A stretch of 7,743 bases of DNA from an uncultured Limnohabitans sp. (GTDB taxonomy: Bacteria; Pseudomonadota; Gammaproteobacteria; Burkholderiales; Burkholderiaceae_C): the NCBI RefSeq assembly GCF_937889215.1, contig NZ_CALBEX010000444.1, positions 1-7,743 on the forward strand, given 5' to 3'. The position numbers were made by a program, and so were the translations under genes. This document shows positions 1 through 5,990 of the stretch, in pieces. Within the stretch, counting starts at the first letter, position 1; every line of letters begins with the position of its first letter. A model generated the notes under the pieces. It made no database searches and was not told the origin of the DNA. It was given only the letters and a program-made list of their open reading frames with translations.

Positions 1-2
1 TG

Positions 3-50
3 CGCAACCACATCGTGGACTTTTTGGTGTCACGCGCCAAAGCCCATTGA
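3..50 (+). CDS. C-terminal end of an upstream gene, possibly nitrate/cyanate ABC transporter ATPase (partial)
   Basis: An open frame enters from the left edge and stops at TGA 48-50, leaving only the residues RNHIVDFLVSRAKAH. The tail resembles, from memory, the C-terminal end of NrtD/SsuB-type ATP-binding subunits of nitrate/sulfonate/cyanate ABC importers, which often sit directly upstream of cynS in Burkholderiales. It lies 45 bases before cynS on the same strand with no terminator between, so the two are probably co-transcribed. Fifteen residues are too few for a firm family assignment. The frame and stop are seen directly; the identity is inferred mainly from context. Confidence 0.4.
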   Translation, partial: RNHIVDFLVSRAKAH

Positions 51-95
51 TTTATTTTTCCTTGAATTTTCAACAACCCCCTCAAGAGGTCTTTC

Positions 96-539
96 ATGAA
101 CCGTTTAGACATCACCGAAAAAATCATCGCAGCCAAAGTGTCCAAGGGCATCAAGTGGAGCGACGTCGCCGACAAAGTTGGCCTGTCCAAAGAATGGGTC
201 ACCGCCGGGTGCCTGGGCCAAATGACTTTTGACGCCAAGCAAGCCAAGATCATCGGCAAGATATTTGGCCTGACCGCCGAAGAGATCAAGTGGTTGCAAG
301 TGGTGCCCTACAAAGGCTCTTTGCCCACACCCGTGCCCACCGATCCACTTATCTACCGCTGGTACGAAATCGTGAGCGTGTACGGCTCCACCATCAAAGA
401 ACTCATCCATGAAGAGTTTGGCGACGGGATCATGAGCGCCATCGATTTCAGCATGGACATCGAGCGCCAAGCCGACCCCAAGGGCGACCGCGTGAACGTG
501 GTGCTGTCGGGCAAGTTCCTGCCGTACAAGCAGTACTGA
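96..539 (+). CDS. cynS: Cyanase (cyanate hydratase / cyanate lyase)
   Basis: Cyanase catalyses the bicarbonate-dependent breakdown of cyanate to ammonia and CO2 (via carbamate) in the cytoplasm, detoxifying cyanate and releasing usable nitrogen. The 147 residues are close to the usual ~150-156. Residues 1-75 form the helical, HTH-like N-terminal domain (LSKEWVTAGCLGQ at 30-42). The C-terminal catalytic domain carries the family signature around 87-118 (YRWYE, YGSTIKELIHEEFGDGI, SAIDF). The catalytic triad corresponding to E. coli Arg96, Glu99 and Ser122 is intact as R88, E91 and S114. The protein ends in the typical GKFLPYKQY. A ribosome site AAGAGG lies at 84-89, 6 bases before the ATG, supporting this start. 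It follows a possible transporter gene and is closed by a strong terminator. Known homologues form decamers. Confidence 0.97.
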   Translation: MNRLDITEKIIAAKVSKGIKWSDVADKVGLSKEWVTAGCLGQMTFDAKQAKIIGKIFGLTAEEIKWLQVVPYKGSLPTPVPTDPLIYRWYEIVSVYGSTIKELIHEEFGDGIMSAIDFSMDIERQADPKGDRVNVVLSGKFLPYKQY

Positions 540-566
540 TCGGGCGTGCCCGCTAAGGGCACCATC

Positions 567-603
567 AAAAGCCGTGGTGAACCAGCTTCACCACGGCTTT
601 TTT
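567..603 (+). terminator. Intrinsic terminator after cynS
   Basis: A perfect 11-bp inverted repeat (GCCGTGGTGAA at 571-581, TTCACCACGGC at 587-597) encloses a 5-base loop. It is followed by six T (598-603) and preceded by AAAA (567-570), which lengthens the stem by A-T pairs. It begins 28 bases after the cynS stop and should end the cynS transcript. The flanking A and T tracts would allow it to work in both directions. It separates cynS from pcaIJ, which must therefore have its own promoter within about 604-729. Confidence 0.93.
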
Positions 604-729
604 GTGTCTGCTGGGCATGGGCTGGGTGTTGTCCGAACAGTCGCAAAGGTGTCTGGCCTGGGTTGTGCAAGGGCTTGATAAAACGGCTTTGCACGCTAAG
701 CTCACAAGGCTTACGAGGGCTCACCCAAC

Positions 730-1440
730 ATGATCAACAACTTCGTTCCTTCCGTCACCGAAGCGCTGGCGGGTACGGCCGATGGGGCCACCGTCATGAT
801 TGGTGGTTTTGGTACGGCAGGCATTCCCGATGAACTGATCGAGGGCCTGTTGGCACAAGGCGCACGCGACCTGACCCTGGTCAACAACAACGCAGGCAAT
901 GCCGAGCAGGGCTTGGCCGCTTTGCTCAAGGCGGGCCGGGTGCGCAAGATCATTTGCAGCTTCCCCCGGCAAACCGACTCTTACGTGTTCGATGGTTTGT
1001 ACCGCTCGGGCCAGCTCGAGTTGGAGTTGGTGCCCCAAGGCAACCTGGCCGAGCGCATCCGGGCTGCGGGCGCGGGCATTGGTGGTTTTTTCACGCCCAC
1101 GGGTTACGGCACCGAGTTGGCCAAACACGCCGACGGCTCGCCCAAAGAAACCCGCGAAATCGATGGCCGCATGTACGTCTACGAAACGCCGATTCACGCT
1201 GACTTGGCCCTCATCAAAGCCGAGCGCGGCGACCGCTGGGGCAACCTGACGTACCGCAAGGCGGCGCGCAATTTCGGCCCCATCATGGCCATGGCGGCGC
1301 GCAAAACCGTGGCCACGGTGCACGAGCAAGTGGCCTTGGGTGAGCTGGACCCCGAGACCGTGGTCACGCCTGGCATTTTTGTACAAGCGGTGGTCAAGAT
1401 TGACCGTGTGGCCACACAGGCCGGAGGCATCAAGGCATGA
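730..1440 (+). CDS. pcaI: 3-oxoadipate CoA-transferase, subunit A (alpha)
   Basis: This is the alpha subunit of a class I CoA-transferase. With PcaJ it moves CoA from succinyl-CoA to 3-oxoadipate, the penultimate step of the beta-ketoadipate pathway for aromatic compounds, in the cytoplasm. The CoA-transferase signature GGFGTAGIPDELI is at about 24-36, followed by NNNAGN, SFPRQTDSYVFD and VPQGNLAERIRAAGAGIGGFF. The conserved GDRWGNLTYRKAARNFGP is near 180. The 236 residues match the family, and the run of motifs is very close to Pseudomonas PcaI as remembered. A short insertion (KHADGSP) precedes KETREIDGRMYV. A weak ribosome site GAGGG lies at 715-719, 10 bases before ATG. It overlaps pcaJ by 4 bases. 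A general 3-oxoacid (acetoacetate) CoA-transferase is the main alternative, because no other pca genes are in the window. Confidence 0.88.
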   Translation: MINNFVPSVTEALAGTADGATVMIGGFGTAGIPDELIEGLLAQGARDLTLVNNNAGNAEQGLAALLKAGRVRKIICSFPRQTDSYVFDGLYRSGQLELELVPQGNLAERIRAAGAGIGGFFTPTGYGTELAKHADGSPKETREIDGRMYVYETPIHADLALIKAERGDRWGNLTYRKAARNFGPIMAMAARKTVATVHEQVALGELDPETVVTPGIFVQAVVKIDRVATQAGGIKA

Positions 1441-2081
1441 GCTACACCCGACGCAGCAAAGACGAATTGGCCGCCCGCGTGGCGCAAGATATTCCCGAAG
1501 GTGCCACGGTGAACCTGGGCATTGGCCAGCCCACCCTGGTGGCCAACCACATCCCTTCCAGCCGCGAGGTGCTTTTGCACAGCGAAAACGGCATCCTGGG
1601 CATGGGGCCGGCGCCCGCCAAAGGGCAAGAAGATTACGACCTGATCAACGCGGGCAAACAGCCCGTCACTTTGTTGCCGGGTGGCGCGTATTTTCACCAT
1701 GCCGACAGCTTTGCCATGATGCGTGGCGGGCACCTGGACATTTGTGTGCTGGGCGCGTTTCAGGTCAGCGCCACGGGAGATCTGGCCAACTGGCACACGG
1801 GTGAGCCCGGGGCCATTCCGGCTGTGGGGGGTGCCATGGACCTGGCCATTGGCGCCAAACAAACTTGGGTGATGATGGACTTGTTGACCAAGCAAGGCCA
1901 AAGCAAACTGGTGCAGGCCTGCAGCTATCCGCTGACCGGCATTGGCTGTGTCAAAAGGGTCTACACAGACTTGGCTACGTTGGCGTGTACACCGCAAGGG
2001 CTGGAGGTGATCGACATGGTCGAGGGCTTGGGGCTTGAAGAGTTGTCTGCGCTGATCGGGCTGCCGCTCAAGGCGGCCTGA
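1437..2081 (+). CDS. pcaJ: 3-oxoadipate CoA-transferase, subunit B (beta)
   Basis: This is the beta subunit of the same enzyme and carries the catalytic glutamate that forms the glutamyl-CoA thioester. The active-site signature LLHSENG is at 47-52, with E50 the expected nucleophile, followed by GMGPAPAKGQEDYDLINAGK. Further conserved blocks are GGAYFHHADSFAMMRGGHLD, VLGAFQVS, DLANWHTG and the glycine-rich VGGAMDLAIGAK. The 214 residues match PcaJ. The start ATG overlaps the pcaI stop as ATGA (1437-1440). A good ribosome site GGAGG lies at 1423-1427 inside pcaI, 9 bases upstream, so the subunits are translationally coupled and made in equal amounts. The gene ends 32 bases from the convergent flavin reductase gene, with no clear hairpin between. 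Confidence 0.88.
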   Translation: MSYTRRSKDELAARVAQDIPEGATVNLGIGQPTLVANHIPSSREVLLHSENGILGMGPAPAKGQEDYDLINAGKQPVTLLPGGAYFHHADSFAMMRGGHLDICVLGAFQVSATGDLANWHTGEPGAIPAVGGAMDLAIGAKQTWVMMDLLTKQGQSKLVQACSYPLTGIGCVKRVYTDLATLACTPQGLEVIDMVEGLGLEELSALIGLPLKAA

Positions 2082-2113
2082 ACGCAGCGTGGGGCGTATT
2101 CAGGGCTTGTTGT

Positions 2114-2623
2114 TCAGCGCTCCACAGGCGTCATCAGCAAATCCTCGCTGACGGTCACCCATTGGCCATCGCGGTACAGCAAAGGCAAGCCGTCGTCGTT
2201 GTAGCGGCCAGAAATAACTTCACCCACCATGAGGCAGTGCGTGCTTTCCTGCACTTGCCGAATCAAACGGCACTCCAGGCTCATGACGGCGCTGCGAAGA
2301 CAGGGCGAGCCTGAGTCAAACTGGTCCCATTCCTGCTCGTCAAAGCGTTCATCGCCAAACAAGGGGGCTTGCCCCGCAAACAATTTGGCCAGCTCAATGT
2401 GCTCGACCGCCAGCGTGTTCACGCTGAACACCTGGTTGTCGGCCATGTGCGCGTAGCTGAAGGCGTTGCGGTTGATGGCGCAAACCACGGTGGGCGGCTC
2501 CACCCCCAAAGACATGAAGGCCGAAACCGTCATGCCCGTGCGGTGGGGTGCCTTGCCGGTGGCGATGATGTTCACCGCCGCCGGGTGCAAGCGCATCAAC
2601 TGCCTGAAGGCTTGCGGGGTCAT
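2114..2623 (-). CDS. Flavin reductase family protein (NAD(P)H:FMN oxidoreductase component)
   Basis: This is a probable short-chain flavin reductase of the HpaC/RutF/DIM6-NTAB fold. Such proteins supply reduced FMN to a partner monooxygenase. The flavin-binding block GMTVSAFMSLGVEPPTVVCA lies at 30-49, followed by N51, FSVNTLA at 66-72, and STHCLMVGEV at 127-136 with the family's histidine (H129). LPLLYRDGQW at 146-155 is the usual C-terminal motif. Length 169 is normal for this family. The ATG overlaps the stop of the upstream luciferase-like monooxygenase gene by 4 bases (2620-2623), and no strong separate ribosome site is seen, so translation is probably coupled. The tight pairing strongly suggests that it feeds that monooxygenase. 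Some family members keep bound flavin and do other chemistry, so the reductase role is inferred. Confidence 0.88.
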   Translation of the reverse strand: MTPQAFRQLMRLHPAAVNIIATGKAPHRTGMTVSAFMSLGVEPPTVVCAINRNAFSYAHMADNQVFSVNTLAVEHIELAKLFAGQAPLFGDERFDEQEWDQFDSGSPCLRSAVMSLECRLIRQVQESTHCLMVGEVISGRYNDDGLPLLYRDGQWVTVSEDLLMTPVER

Positions 2624-3762
2624 GCCGTAGCCGTTTCCAGAGGAGCGTCCACGTTGATCGCCGAGCCCAGGCCCAGCGCGTGGTTGACACGGGGCATGAC
2701 TTCGTTGGCCATCAGCTCCATCGAGCGGCGTCCCAATTGGGGATCGACCAGGTCCATGCCGGCGTACACGATTTCGCCAAAGGGGCCAGCTTTCTCACGC
2801 AAAGCCAAAATTTTGTCGGTCACTTCGTTCACGGTGCCGGTGATGACCAACTCGTCCAGCAAGCGGTCCAGCGTGACATGGCTGTCGTCTTCGTCCGCGT
2901 GTTTTTTGAAGATGACGTGCCGCTTGGACATCATCATCTTGGTCAACATTTGGCGGTAGTAATAGCGGTAAGGGCTGTTGGCGTCTGCGCGGCCATAGCG
3001 GCTGGCCGTTGCGGCATCGTCGCTCACGAAAATGGTGCGCGCCACGCGCCAGTCGCCAGGGTTGGCCACTTCGTTGACGGAGGTTTTGCCTTCGCAGTAA
3101 TTGTCCCAATGGCTGGCCAGCCAATGGTCCATCAAGAAGTTGGCCGACATGGGGTGGAAGTCGCGCTTGCCCATGGCAATCACGCCCTTGGAGTGAGGCG
3201 CCACCACCGTGCCTACAATTTCTGGCCGGGGACTTTGGAAAGGCTTCATCAAGTGGCCCCGACCGATCGAGGGGACGGAGGTGACCTGCGTGCTGACCTT
3301 GAAGCGGTTGTCCGGAAAGTCGATGTTGTAAGGCGGCTCGCGCTCCCAGATGGCCAGGATCACATCGATGGCCTCGGCAAACATCTTGTTGCGGTCTTGG
3401 TCCAGGATGCCCAGCGCTTCGGCATCGGATGCCAAGGCCCCGGGGCTGATGCCGAAGATGAATCGGCTCTTGGCCAAGTGGTCAAACATGGCCGCTTGCG
3501 AGGCCAGCAGTGTGGGGTGCGAGTGCGACAAGTTGGAGGTGCCGCTGCCCAGTTTGATGGTCTTGGTTTCCGGGATCAAGGTGGCCAAAAAAAGCAAGCT
3601 GTTGGTCACGTTTTCGGCTTTGTCAGTGAGGTGCTCGCCCACAAACGCGTCGTAAAACCCAAGCTTATCGGCCAAGATGATGGTTTGCCTGTCCTCATGC
3701 AAAGTTTCGGTGGTGTCCCTCTCGAAGGGATGCAAGGGCATGGTGAAGTAGCCTAGGCGCAT
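2620..3762 (-). CDS. Luciferase-like flavin-dependent monooxygenase (LLM class)
   Basis: This is a TIM-barrel protein of the bacterial luciferase-like family, predicted to use FMNH2 and O2 to hydroxylate or cleave an organic substrate in the cytoplasm. Recognisable blocks are MRLGYFTMPLHP (beta-1), LADKLGFYDAFVGEHL at 30-45 with E43-H44, and KLGSGTSNLSHSHPTLLASQ at about 70-89. These are followed by FDHLAKSRFIFGISPG at 93-108, KPFQSPRPEI at 173-182 and VITGTVNEVTDKILALRE at 306-323. Length 380 is typical. A ribosome site ACAGGA lies 6 bases before the ATG. Its start is 35 bases after the tctC-type gene stop, and its stop overlaps the flavin reductase start, so all three look like one operon. 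It starts and reads differently from RutA, the uracil ring-cleaving member, as remembered. The substrate is not identifiable from the sequence. Confidence 0.9.
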   Translation of the reverse strand: MRLGYFTMPLHPFERDTTETLHEDRQTIILADKLGFYDAFVGEHLTDKAENVTNSLLFLATLIPETKTIKLGSGTSNLSHSHPTLLASQAAMFDHLAKSRFIFGISPGALASDAEALGILDQDRNKMFAEAIDVILAIWEREPPYNIDFPDNRFKVSTQVTSVPSIGRGHLMKPFQSPRPEIVGTVVAPHSKGVIAMGKRDFHPMSANFLMDHWLASHWDNYCEGKTSVNEVANPGDWRVARTIFVSDDAATASRYGRADANSPYRYYYRQMLTKMMMSKRHVIFKKHADEDDSHVTLDRLLDELVITGTVNEVTDKILALREKAGPFGEIVYAGMDLVDPQLGRRSMELMANEVMPRVNHALGLGSAINVDAPLETATA

Positions 3763-3797
3763 GACGGGTCCTGTGGGGTGATGAGAATAGCGCTGAT

Positions 3798-4766
3798 TTA
3801 CTGAGGCGTGATGCCTGCGTCCTTGATGACTTGCGCCCAGCGGGTGATTTCGCTTTCAATGAAACGAGGATATTCGGCTTTGGATACCTTGGATGGTGTC
3901 AGGCCCAATTGCGCCAGGCGGGCCAAGAAACCCTCGTCCTTCAATGCCGATGCAATGGCACCGTTGAGCTTTTGCACGACATCCGGTGGCGTGCCTGCGG
4001 GGGCGGCCAGGCCCAAGAAGAAGCCCAGCTCATAGCCTGGATAAGTCTCGCCAATGGCTGGTACATTGGACCAGGGCTTGAAGCGTGTGGCTCCTGTCAC
4101 GCCAATCGCGGTGGCTTTGGGGTTGTCGATGTGGGCCATCGCAGGCAGATATTCCAGAAACAGCACCTGCAACTGGCCGCCGTAGAAGTCTTGCAGGGCC
4201 GAGCCGATGCTTTTGTAAGGGATGCCGGTCATGGGTGCGCCGGTTTTGACCTTGAACATTTCAGCGGTCATTTGCGAGGCCGAGTTGTAGTGGCCAAAAA
4301 ACACCTTGCCCGGGTTGGCTTTGGCATAAGCCGTCAGGTCGGCTGCGGTGCGAATGCCCGAGTCCTTGCTGACCATGGCCACCGATGCGGCCGTGCCGAA
4401 TTGCCCCAGGTGCTCAAAATCCTTCATGGGTTCGTAAGGTACCTTTTTAAACAGGCTCAAGTTGGCCGCCAGTGTGGTGTTGGTGGTCAGCAAAAGCGTG
4501 TAGCCGTCGGCCGGGGCGTTCTTGGCGATTTCTGTGCCCAAGATGCCGTTGGCGCCAGCCTTGTTCTCAATCACCACGCCTTGTTTGAATTGCGCTTCCA
4601 AGTACTGGCCAAAGGCCCGTGCTGTGATGTCGCCCGAACCTCCTGGCCCAAAGGGCACCACGATTTTGATCGGTTTGGTGGGAAAGCCTTGGGCGCTTGC
4701 CAGGCCCACACACAGACCCAACGGGGCCAGCACACTCCATTTGAGAAATCGAACAAGCTTTTGCAT
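3798..4766 (-). CDS. Bug/TctC family periplasmic solute-binding protein (first copy)
   Basis: This is a periplasmic substrate-binding protein of the tripartite tricarboxylate transporter (Bug) family, which binds small carboxylates or other organic solutes. An N-terminal signal peptide is clear: MQKLVRFLK, a hydrophobic stretch to about 22, and probable cleavage after LASA (residue 25). The mature part opens with FPTKPIKIVVPFGPGGSGD (28-46), then VVIENKAGANGILGTE (64-79) and ADGYTLLLTTNTTLAAN, the ligand-pocket loops of the family. Length 322 is standard. The start is supported by GGAGA (4773-4777 on the complement) 6 bases upstream. It is the first gene of the monooxygenase operon, so its ligand may be the monooxygenase substrate. 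No TctA/TctB membrane partners are in the window. Orphan Bug proteins are common in Burkholderiales and may serve a distant permease or a sensor. Confidence 0.95.
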   Translation of the reverse strand: MQKLVRFLKWSVLAPLGLCVGLASAQGFPTKPIKIVVPFGPGGSGDITARAFGQYLEAQFKQGVVIENKAGANGILGTEIAKNAPADGYTLLLTTNTTLAANLSLFKKVPYEPMKDFEHLGQFGTAASVAMVSKDSGIRTAADLTAYAKANPGKVFFGHYNSASQMTAEMFKVKTGAPMTGIPYKSIGSALQDFYGGQLQVLFLEYLPAMAHIDNPKATAIGVTGATRFKPWSNVPAIGETYPGYELGFFLGLAAPAGTPPDVVQKLNGAIASALKDEGFLARLAQLGLTPSKVSKAEYPRFIESEITRWAQVIKDAGITPQ

Positions 4767-4798
4767 ACACAGTCTCCATCTTTGGTTATCGTGGCCAA

Positions 4799-4827
4799 AT
4801 TCTAGGAGGGGAGTGTGAATTGACCAA
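4799..4827 (-). promoter_or_regulatory. Predicted sigma-70 promoter of the tctC-monooxygenase-reductase operon
   Basis: On the minus strand, TTGGTC (complement of 4822-4827, three of six consensus bases) is followed after 17 bases by TAGAAT (complement of 4799-4804, five of six). Transcription would start near 4792, leaving a leader of about 26 bases with the ribosome site in it. The poor -35 box next to an inverted repeat suggests a promoter that needs an activator. This is predicted from pattern only. Confidence 0.55.
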
Positions 4828-4833
4828 GCTCAA

Positions 4834-4852
4834 AATTCCAACATGTGGAATT
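4834..4852. promoter_or_regulatory. Predicted IclR-type operator upstream of the first tctC promoter
   Basis: The 19-bp inverted repeat AATTCC-N7-GGAATT can be extended inward by one pair, giving 7-bp arms (AATTCCA / TGGAATT) around 5 bases. It lies 6 bases upstream of the predicted -35 box, centred about 51 bases before the predicted start of transcription, a usual position for IclR-family activators. The same layout recurs at 5816-5834. The repeat is seen directly; binding by the neighbouring regulator is inferred. Confidence 0.65.
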
Positions 4853-4912
4853 GCGGACCTGTGCTGGTGGATGCGCCAGCTCCGCTAATCGTAAGGGTGA
4901 ATCCCCTCGTAT

Positions 4913-5755
4913 TCAGAATGCGATGCGCGGGCTTTGTGGGTCCTTGATGGCGGTGCGCCAGGTTTCGGCTTGGGTCGGGTTCATGCGGGCCAGCTCGTAT
5001 TGCGCCGACATGATGTCGGCCTCATGGGCCAAGGTGGCGGCCAGATCGCTGAGGTAACTGCCCGTCATGCGCTCGAGCGTGGACACGGCGCACAAGGAGG
5101 CAATCGGGTAGCGACGCCGGTCAAAAACGGGCACGGCAATGCCCGAGATGCCACGCCCAGATCGGGTTTTGGTCAGGGCGTAGCCGTTCTTGCGTGTCTT
5201 TTGGATACCGCTGGACATTTTGCTGAAGGCCTTGTCCTGGCCGCTGCGCAGGCGGTTAAATCCCAGGATGTCGGCGATCTCGTCGTCGGGCAAAAAAGAC
5301 AAGATGGCCAGACTGAAAGAGCCAATGCCCATGGGCCAGCGGTTGTGCACCTGAAGGATTTCTGAGTTTTGCGGCAGATGGCCCTGACGCTTGTCCAAGC
5401 ATACGGCATCGTAGCCACAGCGTATGCCCAGGTACACGGTTTCGCCCGTGGCTTCGGCCAAACGTTCAAACGATGGCTGGGCAATGCTTTTGATGTCATG
5501 CACGTCCAGCACCGACATGCCCAAGGCATAAACCTCCGGGCCGAGTCGGTAGTTGCGTGTGCCCCAAGGGCGCTCAACCAAGTGCTCATCGAGCATGGCC
5601 GAGAGGATGCGGTGCACGGTGGCCTTGGGCAATTGGGACAGGGTGCTGATTTGCATGAGCGCCGCGCCCTGCGAGCCGAAAGTCGACAAGGTTCGCAATA
5701 GCAAGGCGGCGCGCGCGATGCTTTGCGCGCCATCGTTTTTAGGTGAAGGGTTCAT
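4913..5755 (-). CDS. IclR-family transcriptional regulator
   Basis: This is a predicted cytoplasmic DNA-binding regulator that senses a small molecule, probably the compound handled by the adjacent genes. Residues 9-80 form the IclR winged helix: QSIARAALLLRTLSTFG, then the HTH around 33-56 (LMQISTLSQLPKATVHRIL) and the wing ERPWGTRNYRLGPEVYALG. The C-terminal effector domain (about 85-260) contains ETVYLGIRCGYDAVCLDKR, PMGIGSFSLAILSFLPDDEI and the family signature RGISGIAVPVFD (201-212). Length 280 is slightly above the usual 250-270 because of short tails at both ends. No clear ribosome site precedes ATG 5755, so translation may be weak. It reads away from the second tctC-type gene and towards the first. 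Matching inverted repeats on both sides suggest control of both units and of itself. Whether it activates or represses cannot be told from sequence alone. Confidence 0.94.
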   Translation of the reverse strand: MNPSPKNDGAQSIARAALLLRTLSTFGSQGAALMQISTLSQLPKATVHRILSAMLDEHLVERPWGTRNYRLGPEVYALGMSVLDVHDIKSIAQPSFERLAEATGETVYLGIRCGYDAVCLDKRQGHLPQNSEILQVHNRWPMGIGSFSLAILSFLPDDEIADILGFNRLRSGQDKAFSKMSSGIQKTRKNGYALTKTRSGRGISGIAVPVFDRRRYPIASLCAVSTLERMTGSYLSDLAATLAHEADIMSAQYELARMNPTQAETWRTAIKDPQSPRIAF

Positions 5756-5815
5756 GGCATGAAGAGGCTCAATCGCTGAGCGCCTGGGCGTCGTTGTGGT
5801 GTCAAAAAAGCAAAG

Positions 5816-5834
5816 TATTCCATGATTCGGAATA
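5816..5834. promoter_or_regulatory. Predicted IclR-type operator in the divergent iclR/tctC intergenic region
   Basis: The 19-bp inverted repeat TATTCC-N7-GGAATA has the same arm length, spacing and core (ATTCC/GGAAT) as the repeat at 4834-4852. It lies 61 bases upstream of the iclR start and 157 bases before the second tctC start, so it could serve autoregulation, control of the divergent unit, or both. It is the best-matching site in this 235-base gap. Binding is inferred. Confidence 0.6.
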
Positions 5835-5880
5835 TTGAAGCGACAAGCCTTGTTGGGTGTGTCAAAGAGGGATCACCCGA

Positions 5881-5909
5881 TTGCCAAGCCAAAAACCGGC
5901 ACGCATACT
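5881..5909 (+). promoter_or_regulatory. Possible sigma-70 promoter for the second tctC operon
   Basis: TTGCCA (5881-5886, five of six consensus bases) and CATACT (5904-5909, four of six) are separated by 17 bases. Transcription would start near 5916, giving a leader of about 75 bases. The operator at 5816-5834 would then be centred about 90 bases upstream, farther than in the first operon, so either the promoter call or a direct activation model may be wrong. Pattern-based prediction. Confidence 0.4.
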
Positions 5910-5990
5910 TATTTTTGTTGTGCAGCACGGGGCCGCTGAAAACCCCAAATTATCTAAACCACCACGAGACAACCAAAAGGGGCCATTCCA

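Noticed and set aside
721..1386. A 221-codon open frame on the minus strand opposite pcaI
   Set aside because: It overlaps pcaI almost completely and shows no protein family features; pcaI is certain.
2680..3756. A 358-codon open frame on the + strand opposite the monooxygenase gene
   Set aside because: It is antisense to a gene with clear family motifs. The translation is rich in Gly, His, Val and Gln with no recognisable domain, as expected for a shadow frame in G+C-rich DNA.
2114..3762. Naming the monooxygenase and reductase rutA and rutF
   Set aside because: The monooxygenase N-terminus does not read like RutA, and none of rutB, C, D, E or G is next to them. Only the family-level call is supported.
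3831..4805. A 324-codon open frame on the + strand opposite the first tctC-type gene
   Set aside because: It is antisense to a convincing Bug/TctC gene with signal peptide and ribosome site. The product has no recognisable motif or signal and is low in plausibility.
4863..4880. Hairpin GCTGG...CCAGC downstream of iclR as a terminator
   Set aside because: The stem is short and there is no T tract on either strand, so it does not look like an intrinsic terminator.
5752..5760. A two-codon minus-strand frame (ATG CCA TGA) overlapping the iclR start
   Set aside because: It has no ribosome site of its own. Such minimal frames arise often by chance, and nothing supports attenuation.
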